A stretch of DNA of 33,302 bases, taken from NCBI GenBank assembly GCA_001464165.1, contig LNEX01000238.1:1-33302 (forward strand). The letters are read 5' to 3'. A program made the translations under genes and the position numbers. The notes beneath the pieces are model-generated. The model was not told the DNA's origin. It made no database searches and saw only the letters and a program-made list of their open reading frames with translations. Origin of the DNA: a bacterium Ga0077546. Lineage in GTDB: Bacteria; Cyanobacteriota; Vampirovibrionia; Obscuribacterales; Obscuribacteraceae. Below are positions 8,991-17,945 of the stretch, one piece after another (the stretch's first letter is position 1; every line of letters begins with the position of its first letter).

Positions 8991-9248
8991 CTCTAATTAC
9001 TCCGGTGTGGATAAATTGCAACAAGAGGACAAACTAAATTGCCTTGTCCTGAAGTTACTGCATAAGCTTACAGTCAAGATGGCAAAAGAATCTCGTTCCA
9101 GAGGATGAATGTCTATACTGCTTGCGAATGAGGGCAGAATCGCACACCGGGACTACACTATCCAAGGTGGGAACGCTCTTTCAACCATAGTTGTTTGTTA
9201 AGAAATCGCAACCGTAGAGTCTCGGGTGAATAACCCAGAGGAGGAATC

Positions 9249-11780
9249 GTGGAGGAGGGCCAAAAGCGCAAAAGAGGCGCAGACACGGTTGAGATGAATG
9301 CGCTCAATACCAATGAAGCAGTGCGGAAGCACCTGCTAGAGAATCTGCGCTCTGATCAGGGAAAGTTTGCCCAAGTTGCTTCTACTAATGATTACTATCT
9401 GGCCCTTGCCAGAGTTGTGCGCGATCGTCTGATGCGCCGCTGGACAAGCACAGCCAAGACTTATTTCGAGAAGGGCAGCCGCACAGTCGTCTACCTTTCG
9501 GCTGAGTATTTAATTGGCCCACAGCTTGGCAACAATCTAATCAATCTTGGCATATACAACGACACTGAAACGACCTTGCTTGGTCTGGGCTTGAGCCTTG
9601 ATCAATTGATGGAACGAGAGCCTGAGCCCGGCCTGGGAAATGGCGGTTTGGGGCGCCTAGCTGCCTGCTATATGGATTCGCTGGCGTCTCTGCAGATTCC
9701 AGCAATCGGATACGGCATTCGCTACGAATTTGGCATATTTAGCCAGGCAATTCGAGATGGCTGGCAGACTGAGATGACCGACAAATGGCTCAAGTACGGT
9801 AACCCCTGGGAAATAGCCAACGCTGATGTCTGCTACGATGTCTACTTCGGTGGTCATACAGTTCATGGACCTGATCATAGTGAAGGGCACAGCGAAGCGA
9901 ACTCTGCAAAATGGATTCCTGATCGTGTAGTCACCGGCGTCGCTTACGATACTCCTGTTTTGGGCTATGACGTCAACACCGCAAATGTACTGCGTTTGTG
10001 GAAGGCAGAAGCGTCTGAATCTTTTGATTTCCAGGCCTTCAACGTCGGTGACTATTACCGCGCCGTTGATGCCAAAGTTTATTCTGAAAACATCACCAAG
10101 GTTCTATACCCTAATGATGAGCCCCTAGCCGGCAAACAGTTGCGCCTAGAGCAGCAATACTTCTTTGTCACTTGCTCGCTGCAAGACATGATTCGAATTT
10201 ACTTGCAGCGCGAAAAAACTCTAGATCGCTTCCATGAGAAATATGCAGTACAGATGAACGACACGCACCCGGCACTAGCTGTTGCCGAACTGATGCGTTT
10301 GCTTGTCGATGTGCACGGTTTGCCCTGGGAGAAGGCCTGGTTTATCACCAGCAACACCATGTCTTACACCAATCATACGCTTCTACCCGAAGCGCTCGAA
10401 ACCTATAGCCTCCCCATTTTCCAGAAGCTCTTACCCAGACATCTCGAAATAATCTATGAGATCAATTCACGTTTTCTCAGTGAAGTTAGCAAGCGTCACC
10501 CTGGCGATGCGGCTCTTCTAGAGCGCCTCTCACTAATCGGCGAAGGCGGTGAGAAGCAAGTGCGCATGGCTAATCTCGCCTGCGTCGGCAGTCATGCCAT
10601 AAACGGTGTGGCGCGCTTACACAGTGATTTGCTCAAGACCACAGTGCTGAAAGACTTTTATTTACTCTGGCCCGACAAGTTCACTAATATCACCAATGGT
10701 GTGACGCCGCGGCGCTTCATGTTGCTTTCCAATCCAGAACTGAGTGACCTAATTAGCGAAGCAATTGGTGGAAACTGGCCCCACCAGCTTGATCAATTAC
10801 AGATGCTAGAAGCCCTAGCGGGAGATAGTAGCTTCTGTACCAGATGGGCAATGGTCAAGCTCAAGCGCAAGCAGATTCTTGCCGCCCGCATTAAAGAAGT
10901 AACCGGAATTGAAGTTAATTGCTGGAGCCTCTTTGATGTACAAACCAAGCGCATTCACGAGTACAAGCGCCAGATCTTGAATGTGCTGCATGTTCTTACT
11001 CTCTACAACCGCATTAAACGAGGTGAGACCAAAGGGTTATCGACCCGTACCTTCATCTTTGGTGGCAAAGCCGCACCGGGATATTATATGGCTAAGCTGG
11101 TGATCAAACTTATAAACAGCGTCGCCGAGCTGATTAATAATGATCCCCAAGCACACAGCCACATTAAAGTTGTCTTCTTCCCCGATTTCAATGTTAAGAA
11201 TGCCCAGCTAATCTATCCAGCTGCCGACCTATCAGAACAGATATCTACAGCCGGCTTTGAAGCCTCTGGCACCGGCAATATGAAGTTCTCTATGAACGGT
11301 GCTCTGACAATTGGCACTCTTGATGGTGCCAACATCGAAATTAGAGAGGCGGTAGGCGAGGAAAACTTCTTTACTTTCGGTCTAACTGTGGAAGAAATTG
11401 CTAACCTCAGAAGTTCTGGCTATCAGCCTGCACAGCTCTATCATGAGAACATTGAGCTGAAAGAAGCGATTGATTTGATTGCTAGCGGCGCTCTCAGCCC
11501 ATCAACTCCTGGCTTGTTCAAACCTCTGCTCGACGCCATGATCAATCACGACCACTATATGATTCTGGCCGATTATCCGCACTATATTCGGTGCCAAGAC
11601 GACGTGGCTAAGCTCTGGGAAGAACCTAGGCAATGGGCTCGCAAATCTATATTGAATGTGGCCCGCATGGGTACTTTCTCTTCTGATCGTTCTATCAAGG
11701 AGTATTGCCAGAAAATCTGGAAGGTACAGCCAGTACCTGTGGAATTGGATATTATTCAACCGCTAAAGATCGATATATAA
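9249..11780 (+). CDS. glgP: Glycogen/starch/alpha-glucan phosphorylase
   Basis: This pyridoxal-phosphate enzyme releases glucose-1-phosphate from alpha-1,4-glucan chains in the cytoplasm. The 843 residues match family size. Visible hallmarks are EPEPGLGNGGLGRLAACYMDS near residue 120, QMNDTHPALA, and the cofactor site EASGTGNMKFSMNGA with the PLP-binding lysine at about residue 679, followed by TIGTLDGANIEI. The GTG start at 9249 is chosen because AGAGGAGG sits 4 bases before it; an internal ATG at 9294 has no such site. It is divergent from the phosphoketolase-glgX operon across 258 bases. Its 3' end is only 9 bases from a convergent lipoprotein gene. No damage is seen. Confidence 0.96.
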   Translation: MEEGQKRKRGADTVEMNALNTNEAVRKHLLENLRSDQGKFAQVASTNDYYLALARVVRDRLMRRWTSTAKTYFEKGSRTVVYLSAEYLIGPQLGNNLINLGIYNDTETTLLGLGLSLDQLMEREPEPGLGNGGLGRLAACYMDSLASLQIPAIGYGIRYEFGIFSQAIRDGWQTEMTDKWLKYGNPWEIANADVCYDVYFGGHTVHGPDHSEGHSEANSAKWIPDRVVTGVAYDTPVLGYDVNTANVLRLWKAEASESFDFQAFNVGDYYRAVDAKVYSENITKVLYPNDEPLAGKQLRLEQQYFFVTCSLQDMIRIYLQREKTLDRFHEKYAVQMNDTHPALAVAELMRLLVDVHGLPWEKAWFITSNTMSYTNHTLLPEALETYSLPIFQKLLPRHLEIIYEINSRFLSEVSKRHPGDAALLERLSLIGEGGEKQVRMANLACVGSHAINGVARLHSDLLKTTVLKDFYLLWPDKFTNITNGVTPRRFMLLSNPELSDLISEAIGGNWPHQLDQLQMLEALAGDSSFCTRWAMVKLKRKQILAARIKEVTGIEVNCWSLFDVQTKRIHEYKRQILNVLHVLTLYNRIKRGETKGLSTRTFIFGGKAAPGYYMAKLVIKLINSVAELINNDPQAHSHIKVVFFPDFNVKNAQLIYPAADLSEQISTAGFEASGTGNMKFSMNGALTIGTLDGANIEIREAVGEENFFTFGLTVEEIANLRSSGYQPAQLYHENIELKEAIDLIASGALSPSTPGLFKPLLDAMINHDHYMILADYPHYIRCQDDVAKLWEEPRQWARKSILNVARMGTFSSDRSIKEYCQKIWKVQPVPVELDIIQPLKIDI

Positions 11781-11789
11781 ACAATTCCA

Positions 11790-12284
11790 CTAAGGTCTAT
11801 TCGCCCGGTTGATAATATCAGCACCAAGACTAGCTCCATAAGTTTCTTCTATGGCTCTGGGATCTTTTTTGATTTGCGCTCTACTTATAAACGTAGCTAC
11901 TCTGAACTTATTTTTGTCAACAGCATCTACCTTGGCAAAGCCCTCTGAAACAATCTTATTGCCATCGTAGACGTAAACCCAGAGAAAGTAGTGAGGGTAG
12001 CCCCTGCCGGTTTGATATACACCCTCGTGGCCCTTAATGAACTCATGGCCCACTGACTTGGAACTTGATGCTGGCAATTTGAAATATGTACGCAGGTCGC
12101 GAACTAAATACTCGTGAAAATGCGTGTCTACTACTTCGTTTTCAGAGACGTGCCCGTTCGGATCAGAGCCACACCCCGCCAAAGCAATAACGAGAGAGCA
12201 GAGCACAATTGCGGTCTGCGCGGTCCGCGCTGTCTGCACTAATTGGCACTTCAGTCTGACACTATTCATGGTCTTCACTCGCAT
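11790..12284 (-). CDS. Small predicted lipoprotein, function unknown
   Basis: This 164-residue protein has a positively charged N-terminus, a hydrophobic stretch (TAIVLCSLVIALAGC) and a lipobox LAGC near residue 38, so it should be lipid-anchored after cleavage by signal peptidase II. The mature part (HEYLVRDLRTYFKLP...GYPHYFLWVYVYDGNKIVSEGFAKVDAVDKNKFRVATFIS) looks like a small alpha/beta domain, but I do not recognise the family. The longest start at 12284 and a second ATG at 12269 both keep the signal peptide, and neither has a strong ribosome site. It faces glgP tail to tail and is divergent from the membrane protein gene at 12371. Confidence 0.6.
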   Translation of the reverse strand: MRVKTMNSVRLKCQLVQTARTAQTAIVLCSLVIALAGCGSDPNGHVSENEVVDTHFHEYLVRDLRTYFKLPASSSKSVGHEFIKGHEGVYQTGRGYPHYFLWVYVYDGNKIVSEGFAKVDAVDKNKFRVATFISRAQIKKDPRAIEETYGASLGADIINRANRP

Positions 12285-12370
12285 TTTTCTTTGTCCATCA
12301 ACCCCGAGGAGTTGGCTCCTCTTACCATAGTACTGCTCTGCTAAACTAAAGCAAGCAGAAGAGGCGCTAA

Positions 12371-12790
12371 ATGAGCGACGAAAAGCAAGACTACAAGCTT
12401 ACAAAAGAGCACAAAGAGCAGTCGGGCGGCTGGTTTACTTCGCCTCCGAGCGAAGCCTGGAGTGGAACCCCTCAACAAGGGAATAATTTCTTCGATCGTC
12501 CGCCGTTATTATTCGCTGCATTCGTTTGGCTATTTCCATACACTCACATGGTTCTCATTGGTTTCACTGCTGAATTTCTGGTCTATTTGGTTCAGACCAT
12601 TGGGGTCAGGCCAGCTGACTTCTTCCCACTCGAACTGATAAAAGCTCAGTATATGTCAACGAAAGGAACTTGGTTCTTAAAAAGACTTTTCTTTTTGCTT
12701 CCAGTCTGGTCCGTCCTTTACTGGACATTGAGATTTACCCAAATCTCTATGATGGCACCCCTAAACAGACTTTACGGCGTTGGGCAGTAA
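12371..12790 (+). CDS. Small integral membrane protein, function unknown
   Basis: The 139-residue product has a polar, Gly/Ser/Gln-rich N-terminal 40 residues. Two hydrophobic segments follow: about 45-76 (PPLLFAAFVWLFPYTHMVLIGF and following, possibly one long or two short helices) and about 103-123 (LKRLFFLLPVWSVLYWTLRF). I do not recognise a family. AGAAGAGG 6 bases before the ATG is a good ribosome site, which supports a real gene. It is divergent from the lipoprotein gene (86 bases apart) and convergent with the small gene ending at 12818. Confidence 0.6.
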   Translation: MSDEKQDYKLTKEHKEQSGGWFTSPPSEAWSGTPQQGNNFFDRPPLLFAAFVWLFPYTHMVLIGFTAEFLVYLVQTIGVRPADFFPLELIKAQYMSTKGTWFLKRLFFLLPVWSVLYWTLRFTQISMMAPLNRLYGVGQ

Positions 12791-12817
12791 GAAGCTGTCG
12801 TGAAGCAGAACACAAGC

Positions 12818-13078
12818 TTATTTAGGTTTTGCAGCAATGTGAGAAAGCAGCATGTAGCTTCTTCCGCCAGCCCAGCAAACGAAAAAGCCTATGACTTCAG
12901 AGTCGACACTAAGGGCTGCAGTCGTTTGCAAAAAGCCATGTTCTCCAGTTTTTACTGTAGTGACGAAATAGCCTGCAGGTGCCTCTTCTAGCTTTGATAC
13001 CACTTTGCAAATCACATAGTGCCCCGGTCGATAGCGAACGGGCTTGTCACCATGACCCGACTCGTATTCAGCTGCCAT
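12818..13078 (-). CDS. Small hypothetical protein coupled to a TPR gene
   Basis: An 86-residue product without signal peptide, rich in beta-type sequence (YRPGHYVICKVVSKLEEAPAGYFVTTVKTGEHGFLQT). I do not recognise a family. The ATG at 13078 overlaps the TGA of the upstream TPR gene by one base (TGATG), a usual arrangement for translational coupling. There is no separate ribosome site, so its expression probably depends on the upstream gene. A TTG one codon earlier is possible. It is probably real because of the coupling, but the evidence is thin. Confidence 0.5.
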   Translation of the reverse strand: MAAEYESGHGDKPVRYRPGHYVICKVVSKLEEAPAGYFVTTVKTGEHGFLQTTAALSVDSEVIGFFVCWAGGRSYMLLSHIAAKPK

Positions 13079-14202
13079 CAATTCATAACCGCTAACTCTT
13101 GTTTTGGACTTGTCCCAATTCTGCCACTGCTAGTATCAAACGGATAGGTTGCTCTAGCCCGCTCTTCAAGCTTGAGCGCTTCAACAAATCTGTTGGTTTT
13201 GCGCAATAGAACCACGTAGTTAGTCAAGGTAGCACCAACAAAAGGGCTGCGAGCCCCAAGCACTTTGGTCCTCGACGCTAAAGCGCGCTGATAAAAACCT
13301 TCAGCTAGTGCAAACCGGCCCTGACTAAAATATAGCTCCCCAAGATTGTTGCATGCATACGAAGCTACAACACTGTCTGATTCGCCAGCTCTATCAAGCA
13401 TTGCCAGCACCCTTTTAAAAAGCGGCTCTGCTTCATGCAAATTATCTAGCCGGCGATAACACTCAGCAACGTTACAAAGATCTCGACTAACCGCAATGTC
13501 TGATTGAGGCAAATCTCTCTCATCGATTGCTAAGGCCTCTTTGTAAACTGTAAGTGCTCTGGCGATCTTGCCCCACGTTATATAACAGCCTCCAAGATCG
13601 GTTAGGGTCAATGCCATTTGAGCTGACTCTCGACCAAATTCTCTCTCAGCAATTGCAAGGGCTTGCTTGAGAAGTATCTCAGCATCTTCAAAGTCGCCCA
13701 CTTGTTTCTTTGCATAGGCAAGATTGGATTGCCAAAAGATTAACTTCTCTTTTTCAAAATCTGATTCACCCTGGAACAGAAGTAAAGATCGCTCCAATAA
13801 TGGAATGGCTTGAGAATTCTCACCTTGTCCTTGGAGTGCCCATCCCACATTGCCCAAAGCAATAGCCAAGTCTAATGGTCGCGATTTAGGATTCCTCTCT
13901 AAGCGACTAACCCACTTCTCAAAGCATCGCTGGGCCAGCTTGTATTTGGCTTGCTTCAGATATTTAGCACCCAAGCGCTCTAAATCTAGGCCGTCTACAA
14001 AATCTTCTGCGGGGCAGCTAGGCTTAGGTTCCGCAGCCACAACCTCTCGCGATAGCAATTGTGACGGCGACGAAAAAAGCGCCAAATGCGCGACGTCCTC
14101 TCTCAAATCCAAGAGGATGCCAAAACAAAGCGCAATCAACAGACACAAAAAAGTGCCGACACCCAAGGCTAATCTTCGCTGCGGGTATTTCAATAGAGTC
14201 AC
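13078..14202 (-). CDS. Membrane-anchored TPR repeat protein (kinesin-light-chain-like repeats)
   Basis: The N-terminal 15-35 region is one hydrophobic anchor (LALGVGTFLCLLIALCFGILLDL), so the repeats lie on the far side of the membrane or are lipid-proximal. From about residue 75 to 350 there are roughly six to seven 42-residue tetratricopeptide units with the long spacing of the kinesin-light-chain type, for example LAYAKKQVGDFEDAEILLKQALAIAEREFG and NNLGELYFSQGRFALAEGFYQRALA. Such repeats bind other proteins; the partner is unknown. GTG at 14202 has a GGAG 10 bases upstream; a TTG at 14208 is the alternative, only 4 bases from it. It is translationally coupled to the small gene downstream. 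Confidence 0.75.
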   Translation of the reverse strand: MTLLKYPQRRLALGVGTFLCLLIALCFGILLDLREDVAHLALFSSPSQLLSREVVAAEPKPSCPAEDFVDGLDLERLGAKYLKQAKYKLAQRCFEKWVSRLERNPKSRPLDLAIALGNVGWALQGQGENSQAIPLLERSLLLFQGESDFEKEKLIFWQSNLAYAKKQVGDFEDAEILLKQALAIAEREFGRESAQMALTLTDLGGCYITWGKIARALTVYKEALAIDERDLPQSDIAVSRDLCNVAECYRRLDNLHEAEPLFKRVLAMLDRAGESDSVVASYACNNLGELYFSQGRFALAEGFYQRALASRTKVLGARSPFVGATLTNYVVLLRKTNRFVEALKLEERARATYPFDTSSGRIGTSPKQELAVMN

Positions 14203-14313
14203 TCCCAATTAACTCCATTATGCACCCTGGAGAAAGCTGCCAAGGGCCTTTTATTTTTGCTGAATTAGGGTAAATCTAGAATATTGAGCGCTTATTCAGG
14301 CAGGAGAAAGACT

Positions 14314-14631
14314 ATGGCTTCACAGGATAAAATGCGAAGACAGCGCGAAGAAGACGCGCTGCGCCGGGCTGACCTAGAGCGAGCAGAAAGAAAAAGAAAA
14401 GAAGAAGTAGAGCGTCGTAGGCAAGCAGAGGCCCACGAACGCCAACGTTGGGACCAAATGGCCCAAGCCAAAATGATGGAAAAGAAAAGCGGTGAGATCG
14501 AAGAAGCAGAAAGAAAACAGGATGCCTTCCTTCGGTCTATCGAAGAGAAGCAATATGGCAACGGCAATAGCGCCTGTCCCAACCCCAGCGTGCCGTCAAC
14601 GCCCACCCCTGACCTAATGTCAGACAACTAG
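14314..14631 (+). CDS. Highly charged helical protein (ER/K-type single helix)
   Basis: A 105-residue product whose residues 5-80 are almost only Arg, Lys, Glu, Ala, Gln and Asp in helix-favouring order (for example RQREEDALRRADLERAERKR). It lacks the hydrophobic heptad positions of a normal coiled coil. This is the composition of a stable single alpha helix. The C-terminus is Pro/Ser/Thr-rich and disordered. The ATG at 14314 is preferred because AGGAG lies 8 bases before it; a TTG at 14284 has none. Its last 12 bases overlap the convergent RmlD-like gene. No family is recognised. It may be a spacer or nucleic-acid-associated protein, which is speculation. Confidence 0.55.
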   Translation: MASQDKMRRQREEDALRRADLERAERKRKEEVERRRQAEAHERQRWDQMAQAKMMEKKSGEIEEAERKQDAFLRSIEEKQYGNGNSACPNPSVPSTPTPDLMSDN

Positions 14632-15588
14632 AGATTCTTGAGCCAATACTGCCTTTAACTTTTGCAGTCCAGCAACATGGCCAATCAGCTCTGTTTTCAG
14701 GGCTGATTTTGCTCTGTTTATGACTAATCCGCCCATTAGTGGCCTTTTTGCAGCCTGCTTCAGGGCCAGTGTGGAGCTCGCCGAAATTAATTTAGTTGGT
14801 AAAGCGAAAATTGCAGCGGCATCTAAGGCTAGCTGATAGCGACTGACTCTGGTAGCGCCAGCTACATTAAAGAGACCTTGATTATAAGAATTGCAGAGCT
14901 CTATGGCCGCATCTGCCAGAGTTTCATTGTAAGTCGGATTAGCAATCTGATCGTCAGGGACAACGACTGACTCGCCTTTTTGCAGTGAGGCCAGCAAGCG
15001 AGCAATAAAGTTTTTGCTTTGAGGATCACGGCCAAACACAGTGCTTGTGCGAATGATGACATTGCTCAAACCACTTGATGCCACAACTCTCTCAGCTTCG
15101 ACTTTGTGTTTGCCGTAAACGCTTGCAGGTGACGGCTTGGCTTTCTCGTCGTAAGGTCCTCTCAGGCCATCGAAGACAAAGTCGCTAGAGAAGTAAACTA
15201 GGCGGCAAGAGGATAGCTCACGGGCCGCAGCAACTACGTCGCGCACACCCTGGACATTTATGGCATTAGAACGCTCTGGCTCTAATTCACAACCATCCAC
15301 ATCAGTGTAAGCTCCCGCAACGTAAATACAGTCTGGTGAAAAATCTTCAATGACATCGCTTATCTGCCCACGATCGAGTAAATCCAGTTGCACCAATAGC
15401 GGTTGCTGACCAGACTTTACAAGCTCTAGCGTTGAAGAACTTGGCTTTTGCTTTTGAACAGCAGAACCGTTATGGCAAAAGGTACCACGAGTGGTGACAC
15501 CGCTATTTTCTAAGCGCTCTAACAAGACTGCGCCTAATTGCCCAGAAGCTCCAATAACCAAAGCCCGTTTGATATCAGTAGAACTCAT
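14620..15588 (-). CDS. RmlD-like sugar-nucleotide reductase (extended SDR)
   Basis: This NAD(P)-dependent extended short-chain dehydrogenase is of the dTDP-4-dehydrorhamnose reductase (RmlD) type. The Rossmann motif GASGQLG is at 13-19, the AGAYTDVDGCE segment typical of RmlD near 91-101, YFSSDFVFDG at 132-141, and the catalytic YxxxK (Tyr158, Lys162) in YGKHK. The 322 residues are slightly longer than RmlD. No rmlA, B or C gene is beside it, so the true substrate is uncertain; a MAT2B-like role is an alternative. It starts 84 bases after the end of the TPR gene on the same strand and may be the last gene of the chemosensory operon. Its 3' end overlaps a convergent gene by 12 bases. Confidence 0.72.
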   Translation of the reverse strand: MSSTDIKRALVIGASGQLGAVLLERLENSGVTTRGTFCHNGSAVQKQKPSSSTLELVKSGQQPLLVQLDLLDRGQISDVIEDFSPDCIYVAGAYTDVDGCELEPERSNAINVQGVRDVVAAARELSSCRLVYFSSDFVFDGLRGPYDEKAKPSPASVYGKHKVEAERVVASSGLSNVIIRTSTVFGRDPQSKNFIARLLASLQKGESVVVPDDQIANPTYNETLADAAIELCNSYNQGLFNVAGATRVSRYQLALDAAAIFALPTKLISASSTLALKQAAKRPLMGGLVINRAKSALKTELIGHVAGLQKLKAVLAQESLVV

Positions 15589-15672
15589 CTGTCTTCATTT
15601 GTCTGTATTTGCCAAGGCATGCGATATGATTTCGACTTCTTGTAGCATACATCTTCTGAGGCAAATAGTTAG

Positions 15673-17610
15673 TTAAGCATGAGATAGTTGACCTTTTAGA
15701 GCCTCAGCCCTAGCCATTAAGGCCTTTTTGCGACCTTGTAGCTGATCAGGCACATCACTAGCATCATTAGCGTCAGCGGCTTCAGCGCTAGGCTTGTCGA
15801 AGACACTGAGACACATCTCTACGGCACTTTCAAGAAAAATCTCGGCCTCACCCACGTCTTTCTGCAGTTTGCAAACTTGGGCCAAATTGAGCAGAACATC
15901 AACCATCTCTTCATGCTCAGCAGGATAAACCTTGTATTGAATCTCTAAAATTTGGCGATAGCATTCTTCGGCCAAATCGTATCGGCCCATGGCCTTGTAA
16001 ACATCAGCTAGTATGTTTATTGGTACCACAGTCTCAAGGGATGCATCTCCATGCAAATCGAGAGAGGCATCAACTAATTTAGCGCCAGCAGATGCCGCTT
16101 TATTATGATTGCTAACAGCCATAAAAATACCAATTAGTCTCTTCAGCATGGCCATACCGTTATGATTACGACTAAGATGCAGTTCATCGACTGTAGCGAG
16201 AATCTCAACGGCAATGAAATTGAAGCGCTCTTTGTTCTCGTTATCGACAGCTAAACGTACACCATCATCAAGAAGCGCTTTGGCAACTACTAAAGCTCTC
16301 TCGTCATCTTTATCTCTTTCACAGAGCCTGAGCAAGCAAAGCTGCAGAGCCTGTTTGTCAGCATCGGAGAGAGCCATTTTGGCCGCCAAGGCATTGTCCA
16401 AGAAGGTAATGGTATCGTTGCCGAAAAATTGGAATAATTCTCTACTAGAACCCGTTCTATCAACCAGACTAGAAAGCGCTCGTGCCATACCTTGCCATAG
16501 CCGACCAGCGCTATCGCCTTTATAGACTGACTCGGGAAATACCTGAGTAGCTAGATCTATGACCTGCCGAAAGAGAATGCTGGCACAGTCAAAACGCTCT
16601 TCATTAAGATAGAATTCAGCCAACTGCACCGCCGGCAATGCCATCGTTGATGGCTTCGACTCCATCAAAATGCGCAAATGAGATGCGGCCTCTTGCTTAA
16701 GCATATCTGAAAGTGCAGCCCGATCGCCATGAGCGAGCAGTCTAGCCAGTCCGCTAGCAATAACGTAGAGACCTTCGCGATTTACCATACCAGAATTACT
16801 TGCATTAGTATTTGTATTAGAAAATGATAGGCGGGCTGCCTGATACAACTCTTCTGCTGTTGCGCTAAATGCTGGCCCCTTGCACGCAGTCAACTCCGCA
16901 CCAGCAATCAAGGCCCAGCCAGCTATATCGCTCACCACACCTCGGTCGGCCAGCTCTTTTAATATTAGCCAAGAATTAGCACATGGGTAGGCAACAGCAA
17001 GCTTACCAAAAGTGACAGTATCAGGCACCGACTCTAATGACGCCAAAAGACATTTACGTCGATCATTGACATCTTCTAGTGATGCCAGGAAACGATCAAT
17101 CACAGAAGCCGCAACCAAGCTAGCAACCTTAGACTCTAACTGAGTATCAGCTGCGGGCAGCTTTTCTACATCAGCAGAACGAGATACGCTAGCAAAGTTG
17201 TCGAAGTTATCAAAGTTATCGATTCGTTTAGCCAATTCTTCCTGTTTTTGATCAAGCTTGTTGACTATTGCAGAAAGGGCGCGATCAAACTCATCAGTAG
17301 CAGACTCTAGCTCTTTGTGCATCTCATCACTGAGAGCCTGCTTAATTGCTTGCTCTTTTTCAGCCATGTTCTCACTAATACCAGCTAAACTCTGCGCCCT
17401 AAAGCGGTGCACAGTCTCGGAAAGCATGGCAAATTCACGTTTCAAGTTGGCCAAGTCTGCACTAATCTGATTGTTATTGACACTATTGCGACCACGCTCA
17501 GGAGGCAAATCAATTCTCTGGCGAAGAGTAAAGTAACTCCAGGTAGCAACGATGAGAGCCCCGGCGGCAAGGGCACAAGCAATCATCAAAAGAGTGTCAC
17601 TACTTATCAT
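15673..17610 (-). CDS. Membrane-anchored coiled-coil/TPR protein in the chemosensory operon
   Basis: The product has 645 residues: one N-terminal transmembrane helix (about 5-28), a long coiled-coil stretch (about 45-135, many Glu/Lys with heptad leucines), and a helical repeat region. The last part contains recognisable tetratricopeptide units near 530-620 (LADVYKAMGRYDLAEECYRQILEIQYKVYPAE and LAQVCKLQKDVGEAEIFLESAVE). A short FDNFDNF duplication lies at about 132-138. The ATG overlaps the stop of the HPt gene before it (ATGA), so the two are translationally coupled. This suggests that the protein works in the same signalling pathway, perhaps as a membrane scaffold. No enzyme motif is seen and the specific role is unknown. 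Confidence 0.72.
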   Translation of the reverse strand: MISSDTLLMIACALAAGALIVATWSYFTLRQRIDLPPERGRNSVNNNQISADLANLKREFAMLSETVHRFRAQSLAGISENMAEKEQAIKQALSDEMHKELESATDEFDRALSAIVNKLDQKQEELAKRIDNFDNFDNFASVSRSADVEKLPAADTQLESKVASLVAASVIDRFLASLEDVNDRRKCLLASLESVPDTVTFGKLAVAYPCANSWLILKELADRGVVSDIAGWALIAGAELTACKGPAFSATAEELYQAARLSFSNTNTNASNSGMVNREGLYVIASGLARLLAHGDRAALSDMLKQEAASHLRILMESKPSTMALPAVQLAEFYLNEERFDCASILFRQVIDLATQVFPESVYKGDSAGRLWQGMARALSSLVDRTGSSRELFQFFGNDTITFLDNALAAKMALSDADKQALQLCLLRLCERDKDDERALVVAKALLDDGVRLAVDNENKERFNFIAVEILATVDELHLSRNHNGMAMLKRLIGIFMAVSNHNKAASAGAKLVDASLDLHGDASLETVVPINILADVYKAMGRYDLAEECYRQILEIQYKVYPAEHEEMVDVLLNLAQVCKLQKDVGEAEIFLESAVEMCLSVFDKPSAEAADANDASDVPDQLQGRKKALMARAEALKGQLSHA

Positions 17611-17945
17611 TTAATATAAAGCCTCAAATAATCAATAGTTTGATCGAAAACTTGTTTTAGGCTCTCATATTTTGTCTCTGCCACTAGCCAATTGGGAGCA
17701 TTGGACAGCTCTTCTAGTTCGCTAGCTGCATTCTCAAGCTGTTTTGCTGTGATAATGCGAGAGGCACCTTTGAGCATGTGCGAAACTGATTTCAAGGCAG
17801 CTGCATCTCGGTCAATGATGGCAGCCTGCATTTGGTCTAGTACACAATCGGTATCTTCAAGATATGCTGAAACTAACTCCCGTGCCATTTCCACGTCGAA
17901 TTGCTCTTCCAAGTCACTAAGATTGGCTATTTCAGTGTTATCCAA
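17607..17945 (-). CDS. Stand-alone HPt phosphotransfer protein, histidine intact
   Basis: A 112-residue four-helix HPt domain with the canonical site SHMLKGASRIITA. His56 is the predicted phospho-acceptor, followed by the Lys-Gly pair. Such proteins pass phosphoryl groups between receiver domains. The start is a TTG at 17945: a stop codon lies immediately before it in frame, and GGGAG lies 9-10 bases upstream, which fixes this start. It overlaps the preceding pseudo-HPt gene by 8 bases and the following TPR gene by 4 (ATGA). It is the only HPt domain of the cluster outside CheA that keeps the histidine, so it is the natural phosphorelay partner for the neighbouring receivers. Confidence 0.85.
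   Translation of the reverse strand: MDNTEIANLSDLEEQFDVEMARELVSAYLEDTDCVLDQMQAAIIDRDAAALKSVSHMLKGASRIITAKQLENAASELEELSNAPNWLVAETKYESLKQVFDQTIDYLRLYIK

Noticed and set aside
9110..9160. Possible -10 element TATACT upstream of glgP
   Set aside because: No acceptable -35 box at the right distance, so no promoter is called.
12306..12321. Small hairpin GAGGAG-TTGG-CTCCTC between divergent genes
   Set aside because: Only six base pairs with no T-run, between two divergent starts; could arise by chance.
15600..15670. ATTTGCC/GGCAAAT inverted repeat before the RmlD-like gene
   Set aside because: Arms of seven bases separated by about fifty; too distant for a convincing operator or hairpin.
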